A stretch of 64,000 nucleotides of DNA from the NCBI RefSeq assembly GCF_900143675.1, contig NZ_FRFC01000001.1, positions 179,388 to 243,387 on the forward strand. The letters run 5' to 3'. The position numbers and the translations under genes were made by a program. This document shows positions 35,250 through 43,569 of this stretch, piece by piece. The notes below the pieces were generated by a model that was not told where the DNA came from, searched no databases, and was given only the letters and a program-made list of their open reading frames with translations. Position 1 is the stretch's first letter. Every line of letters starts with the position of its first letter. The DNA comes from Candidatus Nitrosotalea sinensis. GTDB lineage: Archaea > Thermoproteota > Nitrososphaeria > Nitrososphaerales > Nitrosopumilaceae.

Positions 35250-35699
35250 ATGATGGTATACCAATTGAATACGGCAGAGTGCCATAATATCCTGGGAGTA
35301 CAGGCAGGAGCTTCCCAGAAGGAGATCAAAAATGCATACAGGCAACTCTCCCTCAAGTACCACCCAGACAGGAACAAGGGTGACGGGGAGGCATTCAAGA
35401 AGGTAACAGAGGCGTACCAGCAACTTCGAAGCGAAGAAAAGAAAAAAGACAAAATCTCAGAGAGCGAAGTTGCCACCAAGTACTCTGATTTTTGGAAAAA
35501 GTACGACAAGGGAACAGGTAGCGAATTTAATTTCGGTCCAAACTTTGCAGAGTTTAGACGAGATTTCGGGGCAAGTGCAACTCAGGATTATGAACATAAC
35601 CAGGAAAAGGAGGGCTCACCAATCAGTACGCACCTCATACTGTATGGCGGGCTTGGTGCCATGGCACTCTGGATAATTCTATCAACCATACTCAAGTAA
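35250..35699 (+). CDS. DnaJ-domain membrane-anchored protein
   Basis: A 149-residue protein. Residues about 10-60 are a J domain with HPD at 38-40 (LSLKYHPDRNKG), which should stimulate an Hsp70/DnaK ATPase. It lacks G/F-rich and zinc-finger regions, so it is a type III J-protein. A C-terminal hydrophobic segment (HLILYGGLGAMALWIILSTI) anchors it to the membrane with the J domain likely in the cytoplasm. A second ATG one codon downstream (35253) is equally possible as start. The next gene, cbiD, begins 41 bases later. Confidence 0.8.
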   Translation: MMVYQLNTAECHNILGVQAGASQKEIKNAYRQLSLKYHPDRNKGDGEAFKKVTEAYQQLRSEEKKKDKISESEVATKYSDFWKKYDKGTGSEFNFGPNFAEFRRDFGASATQDYEHNQEKEGSPISTHLILYGGLGAMALWIILSTILK

Positions 35700-35740
35700 T
35701 ATCTCAAGGGATTAATACGCAGTAAAACAAGGAAATATCC

Positions 35741-36853
35741 ATGGAAGATGACAAGCCAAAAGAAAAGATGCGCACCGGCTTTACAACTGGAACATGCGCA
35801 ACTGCAGGCGCCAAAGCAGCACTTGTTTGCATAATAAACCAAAAAAAAATAGACCATATCGATGTAACGCTTCCAAAGAAATCACAAATTAAAATAAAAA
35901 TTACAGATTGCAAATTTGAAAAAAATTCTGCCACATGTACCGTAATCAAAGACGGCGGAGATGATCCTGATGTAACACATGGCGCAGAAATAATAACCCA
36001 AGTTACACTTGACCAAAATGTAGGCAAGATAGAAATTGATGGAGGAGAAGGGGTTGGAAGAGTTACAAAACCAGGACTGGGACTTGACATTGGCGCGGCT
36101 GCAATAAATCCAACCCCAACAAAGATGATACGTGAAAACATTTTAGAGATAGCACAAGACATTCTTGCAAAAAATGGAATTAAGGTGCTAGTATCAGTCC
36201 CAAAGGGACGAGAGCTTGCAATAAAGACAGACAACCCAAGGCTTGGAATACTTGGAGGCATCTCAATTCTTGGAACAAGCGGCATAGTTGTGCCATATTC
36301 TACTGCCTCTTTTGCAGCGTCAATAAGGCAAAGCATAGAGGTAACAAGGGCAATGGGTGATGACACCGTGGTACTTACAACAGGTGGAAGAAGCGAGGAT
36401 TATTCAAGAAAGATAATTTCCCTTCCAGACCACTGTTTTGTCCAGATGGGAGATTTTTCAGGATATACAGTTCAAGTCTGCGCAAAAAAAGGCATCAAAA
36501 AGGCCCATGTTGCAGGCTTTATTGGCAAGCTTGCAAAGATGGCAATGGGTGTAAAGCAGACCCATGTCAAAGGCTCAAAGGTGGACATGAAATTTCTCTC
36601 AGAGCTTGCAAAAAAATGCGGAGCATCCCAAGACATAGTTGACAAAATAAAATCTGCAAACACTGCAAGACATGTCTTTGAGATAACAAACGAAAACAAA
36701 GTTCAGGGCTACTTTGATATGATATGCAAGGAAGCACACATGCAGCTTGGAAAATATTCAGACAACAAGTTTGAGATCGAGGTAATAATGTTTGATTTTG
36801 ACGGAAAGATAATCGGACTGTATCCAAAGAGTAACAAATATCTTGAGACCTAG
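35741..36853 (+). CDS. cbiD: Cobalt-precorrin-5B (C1)-methyltransferase
   Basis: A 370-residue CbiD. RTGFTTGTCATAGAKAAL is the diagnostic N-terminal signature; GLDIGAAAINPTP, NPRLGILGGISILGTSGIV and AGFIGKLAKMAMG are further family blocks. It methylates C1 of cobalt-precorrin-5B with SAM in the anaerobic (early cobalt insertion) corrin pathway. It heads a run of cbi genes: cbiG follows after 12 bases. SAM would come from the nearby metK gene product (context only). Confidence 0.93.
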   Translation: MEDDKPKEKMRTGFTTGTCATAGAKAALVCIINQKKIDHIDVTLPKKSQIKIKITDCKFEKNSATCTVIKDGGDDPDVTHGAEIITQVTLDQNVGKIEIDGGEGVGRVTKPGLGLDIGAAAINPTPTKMIRENILEIAQDILAKNGIKVLVSVPKGRELAIKTDNPRLGILGGISILGTSGIVVPYSTASFAASIRQSIEVTRAMGDDTVVLTTGGRSEDYSRKIISLPDHCFVQMGDFSGYTVQVCAKKGIKKAHVAGFIGKLAKMAMGVKQTHVKGSKVDMKFLSELAKKCGASQDIVDKIKSANTARHVFEITNENKVQGYFDMICKEAHMQLGKYSDNKFEIEVIMFDFDGKIIGLYPKSNKYLET

Positions 36854-36865
36854 AAAGGTAACATC

Positions 36866-37930
36866 GTGAACAAGACAGCAGTACTTGCAATAACAAAAAA
36901 TGGCATAGAGACAGCATTACGCCTGAAGAATAATTTTTCAACATGGAAGATATTTTGCCCCTCCAAGTTTTTCCAAAATGGAAAAGACATAGAGTGGTTT
37001 GAAGATTCTACAACATCGAAGGTACAGGAGTTATTCCAAAACTATGACGCACTTGTATGCATATTCTCACTTGGTGCAGTGATAAGACTTGTTGCTCCTC
37101 ACATGAAAGACAAAAAGACAGATCCGGCAGTCATAGTAATTGATGATACTGCCAAATTTGTAATCAGTACACTCTCAGGCCACCTTGGCGGTGCAAACGA
37201 GTTGACAGAAAAAATAGCAAAGACTCTAGGAGCAACACCTGTGATTACTACTGCGGCAGATGTAAACAAGACAATTGCAGTAGACCTGGTAGGAAAGGAG
37301 TTCGGCTGGACAATAGATGAAAATTCTACAGTGACAAAGGTTAGCGCCTTTATGGTAAACGAAGAAAAAATTGGAGTCTTCCAAGATGCAGGAAGAAAGG
37401 ACTGGTGGCTGCCCAACAAAGAACTTCCAAAAAATGTCCACATTTACAATTCACTTGACGAGATGGTAAATTCAGACTGTAAGGGATTTCTCATAATTTC
37501 AGACAAGATACTCCAAAACAAGGAACTAGACGGCCGTTCTGTGACATATAGGCCAAAAACACTGGTAGTAGGGGTCGGACTCCACTGGGATACCACAAAG
37601 GAGACCATAAGGGAGGGAATGGAGTTTTGCCTCTCCAAGTTCAAACTTAGTGCCAACTCTGTTGCCAAGTTTGCATCAATTAAAAAGGAAGCAGACGTAA
37701 AGGGATTACAGGAATTATCAAGGGAAATGAATGTGCCACTAGTATATTTTGACAAATCTGAATTAGCAACAATAACCATACCAAATCCATCAGATGTGGT
37801 ACAGAGCTTTGAGGGCACTCCAAGTGTCTCAGAGGCATCTGCAATCAAGGCATCAGGAGGAGATTTAATAGTGCAAAAGCAAAAGTTTCCGCCAAACCTT
37901 ACAATTGCAATAGCAAGGAGTACAACTTGA
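36866..37930 (+). CDS. cbiG: Cobalt-precorrin-5A hydrolase
   Basis: A 354-residue CbiG. Starts at GTG 36866: NKTAVLAITKNGIETAL. The central domain has SLGAVIRLVAPHMKDKKTDPAVIVIDD and VISTLSGHLGGANELTEKIA (CbiG_N/mid), and the C-terminal domain LVVGVGLHWDT with FASIKKEADVKGLQELS. It opens the delta-lactone ring of cobalt-precorrin-5A, releasing acetaldehyde. It overlaps the next gene by 4 bases, consistent with one operon. Confidence 0.92.
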   Translation: MNKTAVLAITKNGIETALRLKNNFSTWKIFCPSKFFQNGKDIEWFEDSTTSKVQELFQNYDALVCIFSLGAVIRLVAPHMKDKKTDPAVIVIDDTAKFVISTLSGHLGGANELTEKIAKTLGATPVITTAADVNKTIAVDLVGKEFGWTIDENSTVTKVSAFMVNEEKIGVFQDAGRKDWWLPNKELPKNVHIYNSLDEMVNSDCKGFLIISDKILQNKELDGRSVTYRPKTLVVGVGLHWDTTKETIREGMEFCLSKFKLSANSVAKFASIKKEADVKGLQELSREMNVPLVYFDKSELATITIPNPSDVVQSFEGTPSVSEASAIKASGGDLIVQKQKFPPNLTIAIARSTT

Positions 37931-38673
37931 AGCGTGGAATTTTACTAATAGACAGAGGAAGCAAGGAGCAGGAGGCAGCCCAAGAGCTTGAAGTAATTTG
38001 CAAAGAGGTGCAAAAAAAAGGAGACTATGTCTTTGCAAATTACTGCTTTTTGGAGGTAAGGCCTCCGTATATCGAAGAAGGCATCAAAGAGGCTCTTAAA
38101 AACAAGATAGATTCTCTTACAATAGTTCCATACTTTTTGTATCCAGGAAAAAAAGTCAAGGCTGCAGTGACACAAGTAATGAAACACCAAGCAACCACAG
38201 ACGTCAAGTTTCTTGTAACCAAACCCATGTCCATGCACATTACCCTTGTGAGACTTGTAGAAAACAGAATCAAGTCAGCTCTAGAAAAAGAAGGAGTAAA
38301 ATTGCCAAACAACAAGGTAGATGTTCTTGTGATTGGCCATGGAAGCAAGGATCCAAATGCCAAGATCTCAATCAAGTACATAACAGATGAGCTTGCCAAG
38401 TCATACAGAAATGCAGATTATTGCTTTCTTGAAATAGAAGAACCAAACATAGAACAGGGAATAAAAATATGCAAGCAAAGGGATCCAGAGGTCCTGGTTG
38501 TTGTTTTTTACTTTTTGCATGAGGGTGCACATGTAAAAAGAGATATCAACGTAGATCTTGTGCCTGCACTAGAAAAACACAAGATGAAACAAGTATTGAT
38601 AACACAGCACCTAGGCACTGATGAAAAAATGGTTGATCTTATAATTGAGAGAGCAGGAGAGGTAGAGAGATGA
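37927..38673 (+). CDS. cbiX: Sirohydrochlorin cobaltochelatase, duplicated (CbiX-like)
   Basis: A 248-residue protein made of two CbiX repeats. The N-terminal half has LIDRGSKEQ where CbiX has the metal-binding H-G-S, and PYFLYPGKKV where the second His is replaced by Lys. The C-terminal half keeps both: VIGHGSKDP and YFLHEGAHVK. So only the second half looks catalytic. It inserts Co2+ into sirohydrochlorin. Starts at TTG 37927 inside the cbiG stop and ends overlapping cbiC by 4 bases. The intact half being C-terminal (as in CbiK) is noted in findings. Confidence 0.85.
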   Translation: MKRGILLIDRGSKEQEAAQELEVICKEVQKKGDYVFANYCFLEVRPPYIEEGIKEALKNKIDSLTIVPYFLYPGKKVKAAVTQVMKHQATTDVKFLVTKPMSMHITLVRLVENRIKSALEKEGVKLPNNKVDVLVIGHGSKDPNAKISIKYITDELAKSYRNADYCFLEIEEPNIEQGIKICKQRDPEVLVVVFYFLHEGAHVKRDINVDLVPALEKHKMKQVLITQHLGTDEKMVDLIIERAGEVER

Positions 38674-39305
38674 TTACACAAAAGGGCCAATCCATAGAAG
38701 ACAAGAGCATGGAAATAATAGACAGCGAGATTGGTTCCCACCCATATTCAGAAGACGAGTGGACAATAGTAAAAAGAATAATCCACTCTACTGCAGATTT
38801 TGATTTTGCACGAGCAAACAAGATTGTATTTCACAAGGATGCAATAAGCAGTGCTACAGATGCACTGCAAAAGGGATGCAACATCATAACAGACGTCAAC
38901 GGCGTAATTGGAGGATTTAACAAGGATAACATGAAAAAATTTGGAAACCAAGTCATATGCAACATATCAGATGCTGCAGTAATTGAAGAAGCAAAAAAGC
39001 TCAACAAGACACGTGCCCAGACATCTATGAGGCTTGTAGCAAGACAGATGGACCATGGTGTTGTAGCAATAGGCAACGCTCCCACTGCCCTAACAGAAGT
39101 CATACAGATGATACGAGAAGGAATCACATCACCTGCACTTGTAATTGGCATTCCAGTAGGATTTGTCTGTGCAGTAGAATCAAAGGATGAATTGCGTACG
39201 CTAGATACACCATACATAACAAACATTGGCAGAAAAGGCGGAAGCCCATGCGCCTCTGCAATTGTCAATGCATTATACAAAATCATAGCAAAGAGATCTA
39301 CCTGA
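38670..39305 (+). CDS. cbiC: Cobalt-precorrin-8 methylmutase
   Basis: A 211-residue CbiC/CobH fold. EDEWTIVKRIIHSTADFDFA contains the catalytic His region, TRAQTSMRLVAR and VAIGNAPTALTEVIQMI are family signatures, and PVGFVCAVESKDEL the end of the core. It moves the methyl from C11 to C12. It is the fourth gene of the overlapping set with cbiG and cbiX; cbiA is on the opposite strand 7 bases after its stop, so they are convergent. Confidence 0.92.
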   Translation: MITQKGQSIEDKSMEIIDSEIGSHPYSEDEWTIVKRIIHSTADFDFARANKIVFHKDAISSATDALQKGCNIITDVNGVIGGFNKDNMKKFGNQVICNISDAAVIEEAKKLNKTRAQTSMRLVARQMDHGVVAIGNAPTALTEVIQMIREGITSPALVIGIPVGFVCAVESKDELRTLDTPYITNIGRKGGSPCASAIVNALYKIIAKRST

Positions 39306-39312
39306 GTAGCTT

Positions 39313-40665
39313 TTATTTTTTAGAATAAGAGATGCAGGATTTTACAAAATTATCAGCAACCGGCGAGCCTGCAAAATGTACATGCATGTAGGATGCAAGA
39401 GTATTGTATACGGCAAGCCCGTCCTTTTTGTCTTTGATTCCAATACCAGTTGACATCTCATATGCAAATTTAGAGTCCCTTGACAAAAGATCAATCTCAG
39501 AATAGTGAAACTCGTGTCCCTTGATCATGCCAGACAATGAAAATGGAGAACCAGGCCTGGCTTTGGCACTTGTATAATTTAGCTTTAAACTTTTCTCCAT
39601 TATAGTCGTCGCGTCAAACAGACCGACCATCTTGAATTTTCCCGAGTCGTATTGTATAGAGTTGGTAAGATACATCAATCCCCCACATTCTGCATAAATT
39701 GGCATGCCATCCTGTGCAAGTTTTTTTACAATATTTTTCATGGCTTGATTTTTCTGCAACAGTGAGCCTTTCACCTCTGGAAATCCACCACCAATATAGA
39801 TCCCATCACAATCAGGTATTTTGGTATCATGACATGGACTGAAAAATTCAAGTTTTGCCCCAAGACTTGATAATATATCCAGATTGTCTTGATAGTAGAA
39901 ATTAAAGGACTCATCTAGTGCAACTGCTATTGTTGTTTTTGTTTTCTTTTTCTCTCTTGGAGAAACTTTTGGCAGAGACGAGGAATCCTTTGAGATCTTG
40001 ATTATCTCATCTATTTCAATAAATTTGGAGACATGTCTTGCAACAGACTTGATCTTTTTTTCAAGATCTTTATTCTCAGGTACCGGAACCAGTCCAAGGT
40101 GTCTTGACTCTAGTTGAATAGTGTTATCTCTTGGAATGACACCAAGTATTGGCAGTCCAGTTTTTTTCATGGCATCCCTGCACAATGCTTCATGCCTTTT
40201 GCTTCCAATTTTGTTCAGTATTACGCCGCATATCCTAGAGTTTTTCTCAAATTTTACAAACCCCATGGCAGTTGCAGCAATAGAGCGGGCCGCCTTGCTT
40301 GCATCAAGTACAAGAATTACGTTTGATTTTACAATCTTGGCAACATCGTATGTACTTGCATAACTAGACTTGCCGTCAAATCCATCATAATATCCCATGA
40401 CGCCCTCAATTACAGATAGATTTTGTTTTGAATTTTGTACAAAATTTTTCAAAACTCCTTTTTCTCCCATCATCCAGACATCAAGATTGCGGGCAGTTCT
40501 GCCTGAGACAGACGTCAAATAACTCGGATCTATAAAGTCAGGCCCAACCTTGAATGGCTGAACTGAGTACCCCCTGCTTTGAATTCCATGTATTATTGCA
40601 CAAGTAATGGATGTCTTTCCTACACCGCTTGTAACACCTGCAAGAACAATTCTTGGTAGTTTCAT
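39313..40665 (-). CDS. cbiA: Cobyrinic acid a,c-diamide synthase
   Basis: A 450-residue glutamine-dependent amidotransferase. The N-terminal domain has AGVTSGVGKTSITCAII (P-loop) and KVGPDFIDPSYL. The C-terminal GATase-like domain has YIGGGFPEVKG and AECGGLMYLTNS with the Cys nucleophile, and an MHVHFAG end with the catalytic His. It amidates the a and c side chains. Its 5' end overlaps the geranylgeranyl-reductase-like gene by 4 bases, so these two form a reverse-strand operon. Confidence 0.93.
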   Translation of the reverse strand: MKLPRIVLAGVTSGVGKTSITCAIIHGIQSRGYSVQPFKVGPDFIDPSYLTSVSGRTARNLDVWMMGEKGVLKNFVQNSKQNLSVIEGVMGYYDGFDGKSSYASTYDVAKIVKSNVILVLDASKAARSIAATAMGFVKFEKNSRICGVILNKIGSKRHEALCRDAMKKTGLPILGVIPRDNTIQLESRHLGLVPVPENKDLEKKIKSVARHVSKFIEIDEIIKISKDSSSLPKVSPREKKKTKTTIAVALDESFNFYYQDNLDILSSLGAKLEFFSPCHDTKIPDCDGIYIGGGFPEVKGSLLQKNQAMKNIVKKLAQDGMPIYAECGGLMYLTNSIQYDSGKFKMVGLFDATTIMEKSLKLNYTSAKARPGSPFSLSGMIKGHEFHYSEIDLLSRDSKFAYEMSTGIGIKDKKDGLAVYNTLASYMHVHFAGSPVADNFVKSCISYSKK

Positions 40666-41888
40666 GCCTCTTTATCATTGCCAGTGTTTTTGATTATTTG
40701 AAATAATTGCCGTAGAGCAAGCTTTGGATGGTGTGCTGCAAGCTTGAACATGTTTGCCATTCCAAAATCTGCCTTGATAAAGTCAAGAAATTCCTCTGCT
40801 GATAGCTCGTCAATTATTTCAAGCTCCTTGTCCCATTCAGAGTCACTAAGATCAAGCCACCTGTACTGGACCTTTATTGCAGATGCAATCTTGGAACCTA
40901 TTGATTTTCGCATGGCATCTTCATAGGATTGCAATGATTTTCGTGATGTGTCCCCTTTGGACACACATTCTGCCCCAATATCTCCTGCTTTTCTGCCAAA
41001 CTCTATGGCATATCTAATTCCTTCAAGCACTAGCGGGTTTGCCTGTCCGGCAGAATCTCCCACCATGATAAGGCCATCAGAGATTGTAGATTGGCGCAGC
41101 CCCTCATTTGGAATCAATCCATAATGAAACTCGATTGGAACAATTCTCCCTAGAGAATCAAGCGGTCTTGGTTTTTTTTGCACAAGCTCAACTAGCAACT
41201 TGCTTGCATCTGCCTGAGAATTTGGCTTGCCAACCCCCACTCCTATGCGCACTTTATTTTTACCAAGTGGAAACACCCATGCATATCCAGCAGGAGAATA
41301 TTGCGAGCCCACCATAAGATGCCATGTGTCAGGAGTTACATTATCCACATACGCCTCATATTCTGCACCTGCCCCAAACCTCTTCCACGGGGGAACAATT
41401 CCAAGCGTTCTCCCAACAACAGAGTAAAAGCCACTTGCATCAATTACAAGTTTGGCGTCAAACTGTAACTCTTCTTTTAATGAGGTTGCCTTGACCCCAA
41501 CCAGTCTTCCATTGTTTTGTATCACGTCAGTTGCGCTTGTTCGAAGAAAAATATCTGCACCTTTTGCTGCTGCCTCATATGCAAGAAACTGGTACGTCTT
41601 TCTCACATCAAGCACTGCCGCATGCGCAGTCTGGCCTTTTTTTATCACATAATTATTTGGAGAATAAAATGCATAGTTTCGTATTTCATTGTAACACTCT
41701 GCAGGAATTCCAAAAGATTGCGCTTCTTTTATCCACGTAACTCCACTTGTTCTTACATACTGTCCTATTGCTTCATCTCTTTCAAGTACAGCAACGCTGA
41801 GACCTTTTTTTGCTACACCCCATGCTGCAGAAAGCCCAGCAGGCCCGCCTCCCACTATAACAATATCATAACTATAATTTTTTACCAT
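40662..41888 (-). CDS. Geranylgeranyl reductase-family FAD oxidoreductase
   Basis: A 408-residue flavoprotein. IVIVGGGPAGLSAAWGVAKKG is the Rossmann G-x-G-x-x-G, YAWVFPLGKNKVRIGVGVG the GGR hallmark, and MVGDSAGQANPLVLEGI the second FAD-binding motif. In archaea this family saturates the isoprenoid chains of membrane lipids, using reduced ferredoxin or similar. It is coupled by a 4-base overlap to cbiA, whose product would not use it; they may merely share a promoter. Divergent from cobO with 83 bases between. Confidence 0.85.
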   Translation of the reverse strand: MVKNYSYDIVIVGGGPAGLSAAWGVAKKGLSVAVLERDEAIGQYVRTSGVTWIKEAQSFGIPAECYNEIRNYAFYSPNNYVIKKGQTAHAAVLDVRKTYQFLAYEAAAKGADIFLRTSATDVIQNNGRLVGVKATSLKEELQFDAKLVIDASGFYSVVGRTLGIVPPWKRFGAGAEYEAYVDNVTPDTWHLMVGSQYSPAGYAWVFPLGKNKVRIGVGVGKPNSQADASKLLVELVQKKPRPLDSLGRIVPIEFHYGLIPNEGLRQSTISDGLIMVGDSAGQANPLVLEGIRYAIEFGRKAGDIGAECVSKGDTSRKSLQSYEDAMRKSIGSKIASAIKVQYRWLDLSDSEWDKELEIIDELSAEEFLDFIKADFGMANMFKLAAHHPKLALRQLFQIIKNTGNDKEA

Positions 41889-41971
41889 CCAATATCACCC
41901 AAATTTTTCTCATACAACATTATAAGCTGTGGTTTTAATCCCAATCTTTTTACCTAACACACAAAAATTGT

Positions 41972-42508
41972 TTGGCATTGACAAAAGGACTAGTCATAGT
42001 GTATACAGGAAAGGGCAAGGGAAAAACTACAGCAGCACTAGGTATGGCCCTTCGAGCAGTCGGATACAATCATAAAATTTGCATGATACAATTCATCAAG
42101 GGTTCCTGGCACTATGGCGAGATGACATCGTCAAAGAGACTAGAACCAGAGTTTGAGCTTACAGCAATTGGCAAGGGATTTGTAGGAATATTAGATGACA
42201 AGAGTCCCATTGAAGATCATAAAAAGATGGCAGAAGAGGCACTCAAGGTTGCAAAAGAAAAGATAACTTCCAAAATATACAATCTTGTAATACTAGATGA
42301 AATCAATTATGCACTAAACCTTGGATTGATAAATCTGCAAGATATTTTGGATGTAATTGCAGCCAGACCAGATGATGTCAACATAGTCCTTACCGGGAAT
42401 CATGCAAGAGATGAAATCATTGAAAAAGCAGACCTTGTAACAGAGATGAGAGAAATAAAACATCCTTTCAAGTCAGGAATCAAAGCAAAGAAAGGAATTG
42501 ACTTTTAG
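41972..42508 (+). CDS. cobO: Cob(I)yrinic acid a,c-diamide adenosyltransferase (CobO/CobA-type)
   Basis: A 178-residue ATP:corrinoid adenosyltransferase. The P-loop VYTGKGKGKTTAALGMA is diagnostic, IQFIKGSWHYGE is the corrin-side motif, and VILDEINYALNLGLI is Walker B-like. It attaches the 5'-deoxyadenosyl group to reduced cobalt. Start is TTG at 41972 (a second TTG lies 6 bases on). It lies after the divergent cbiA operon and upstream of the translation genes. Confidence 0.92.
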   Translation: MALTKGLVIVYTGKGKGKTTAALGMALRAVGYNHKICMIQFIKGSWHYGEMTSSKRLEPEFELTAIGKGFVGILDDKSPIEDHKKMAEEALKVAKEKITSKIYNLVILDEINYALNLGLINLQDILDVIAARPDDVNIVLTGNHARDEIIEKADLVTEMREIKHPFKSGIKAKKGIDF

Positions 42509-42583
42509 AAAATATACATATTTGTAAATTAACTATTCCAGTCACCAGCAACATTAAATTATGTACATCAGGTCTGAAAATCC

Positions 42584-43381
42584 ATGACAACAACTGTACA
42601 AGACTTTCCAGAAGTTGGAGAGATTGTCATTGCAACAGTTACAAGGATAGTAGATCAGGGAGCCTATGTTTCCCTTGATGAATTTAACAATATTCAAGGA
42701 TTCTTGCATGTTTCTGAGATTGCAACAGGTTGGATACGAAATGTGGGCAAGTTCCTCAAGATTGGAGAAAAAAAGGTCCTTCTTGTAAAGCGTGTCGACC
42801 CACGAAGATCTGAGATAGACCTATCACTAAAGCAGGTATCATCAGACCAAAAGAAAAAGAAACTCTTGGAGATAAAGCGAGGAGAAAAAGAAGACGCTCT
42901 AGTTGATAACCTCAAGTCTCGTGCAGGTTTATCCGAGTCAGAGATGGCTAAATTGGAAAATGTTCTAGTGGACAAGTTTGGCTCCATATATGACGCATTT
43001 TCAGAAGTTTCCGCCAAGGGTACAACAGTATTGGATGGCCTCAAGATTCCAGCAAAGGCACTTGAAGTAATTTCTGAGCTTGGTTCAAAAATTCAAGTTC
43101 CCCATGTTGAGATACGGGGAATCTTTGAGCTTACATGTAACAAGTCAAACGGCATAGAGATAATCAAAAATGCATTAATTGATGCAACCAAAGACAAAAA
43201 GGAGATATCTGTCACATACATTGGTGCTCCCAAGTATCGTATTTCACTTGAAGCCCCAAACTTTAAGGAAGCAGAAAAGGAACTCAAGCCAATCTTGGCC
43301 ACAGTCCAGAATACAATTGAGAAAAAGGGTGGCACATTCAAATTTACAAGAGAAGAATCAAAGAAAACAAGAGAAGGCTAG
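42584..43381 (+). CDS. eif2a: Translation initiation factor aIF2 subunit alpha
   Basis: A 265-residue protein: S1 domain at about 12-85 (EIVIATVTRIVDQGAYVSLDE and GFLHVSEIATGWIRN), a helical middle domain, and a C-terminal alpha-beta domain (HVEIRGIFELTCNKSNGI in pieces, then KKGGTFKFTREE). It joins aIF2 gamma in bringing Met-tRNAi to the small subunit. It precedes Nop10 by 3 bases, a pairing common in archaea. Confidence 0.94.
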   Translation: MTTTVQDFPEVGEIVIATVTRIVDQGAYVSLDEFNNIQGFLHVSEIATGWIRNVGKFLKIGEKKVLLVKRVDPRRSEIDLSLKQVSSDQKKKKLLEIKRGEKEDALVDNLKSRAGLSESEMAKLENVLVDKFGSIYDAFSEVSAKGTTVLDGLKIPAKALEVISELGSKIQVPHVEIRGIFELTCNKSNGIEIIKNALIDATKDKKEISVTYIGAPKYRISLEAPNFKEAEKELKPILATVQNTIEKKGGTFKFTREESKKTREG

Positions 43382-43384
43382 AAA

Positions 43385-43540
43385 ATGCACTTTCAGATGA
43401 GAAAATGTCCAGATTGTAAGAGATACACGCTAAAGGACCAGTGTCCCAAGTGCGGTCACCAGACAGTTACGGTACACCCAGGAAAATATTCTCCAGACGA
43501 CAAGTATGCAAGATACCGTATATCAGACAGATACAAGTAA
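43385..43540 (+). CDS. nop10: Nop10, H/ACA RNP subunit
   Basis: A 51-residue protein: MHFQMRKCPDCKRYTLKDQC then PKCGHQTVTVHPGKYSP and a basic tail. The two C-x-x-C pairs form the zinc ribbon and HPGKYSPDDKYARYR is the Nop10 signature. It helps position the guide RNA and Cbf5 for pseudouridylation of rRNA. A second ATG at 43397 is the more conserved start (MRKCPDC). It lies 3 bases after aIF2 alpha. Confidence 0.93.
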   Translation: MHFQMRKCPDCKRYTLKDQCPKCGHQTVTVHPGKYSPDDKYARYRISDRYK

Positions 43541-43569
43541 AATCACTGCTACGATATTATAACAGAATA

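Noticed and set aside
35700..35740. Cobalamin riboswitch ahead of cbiD
   Set aside because: The gap is only 41 bases, too short, and no B12-box-like sequence is seen.
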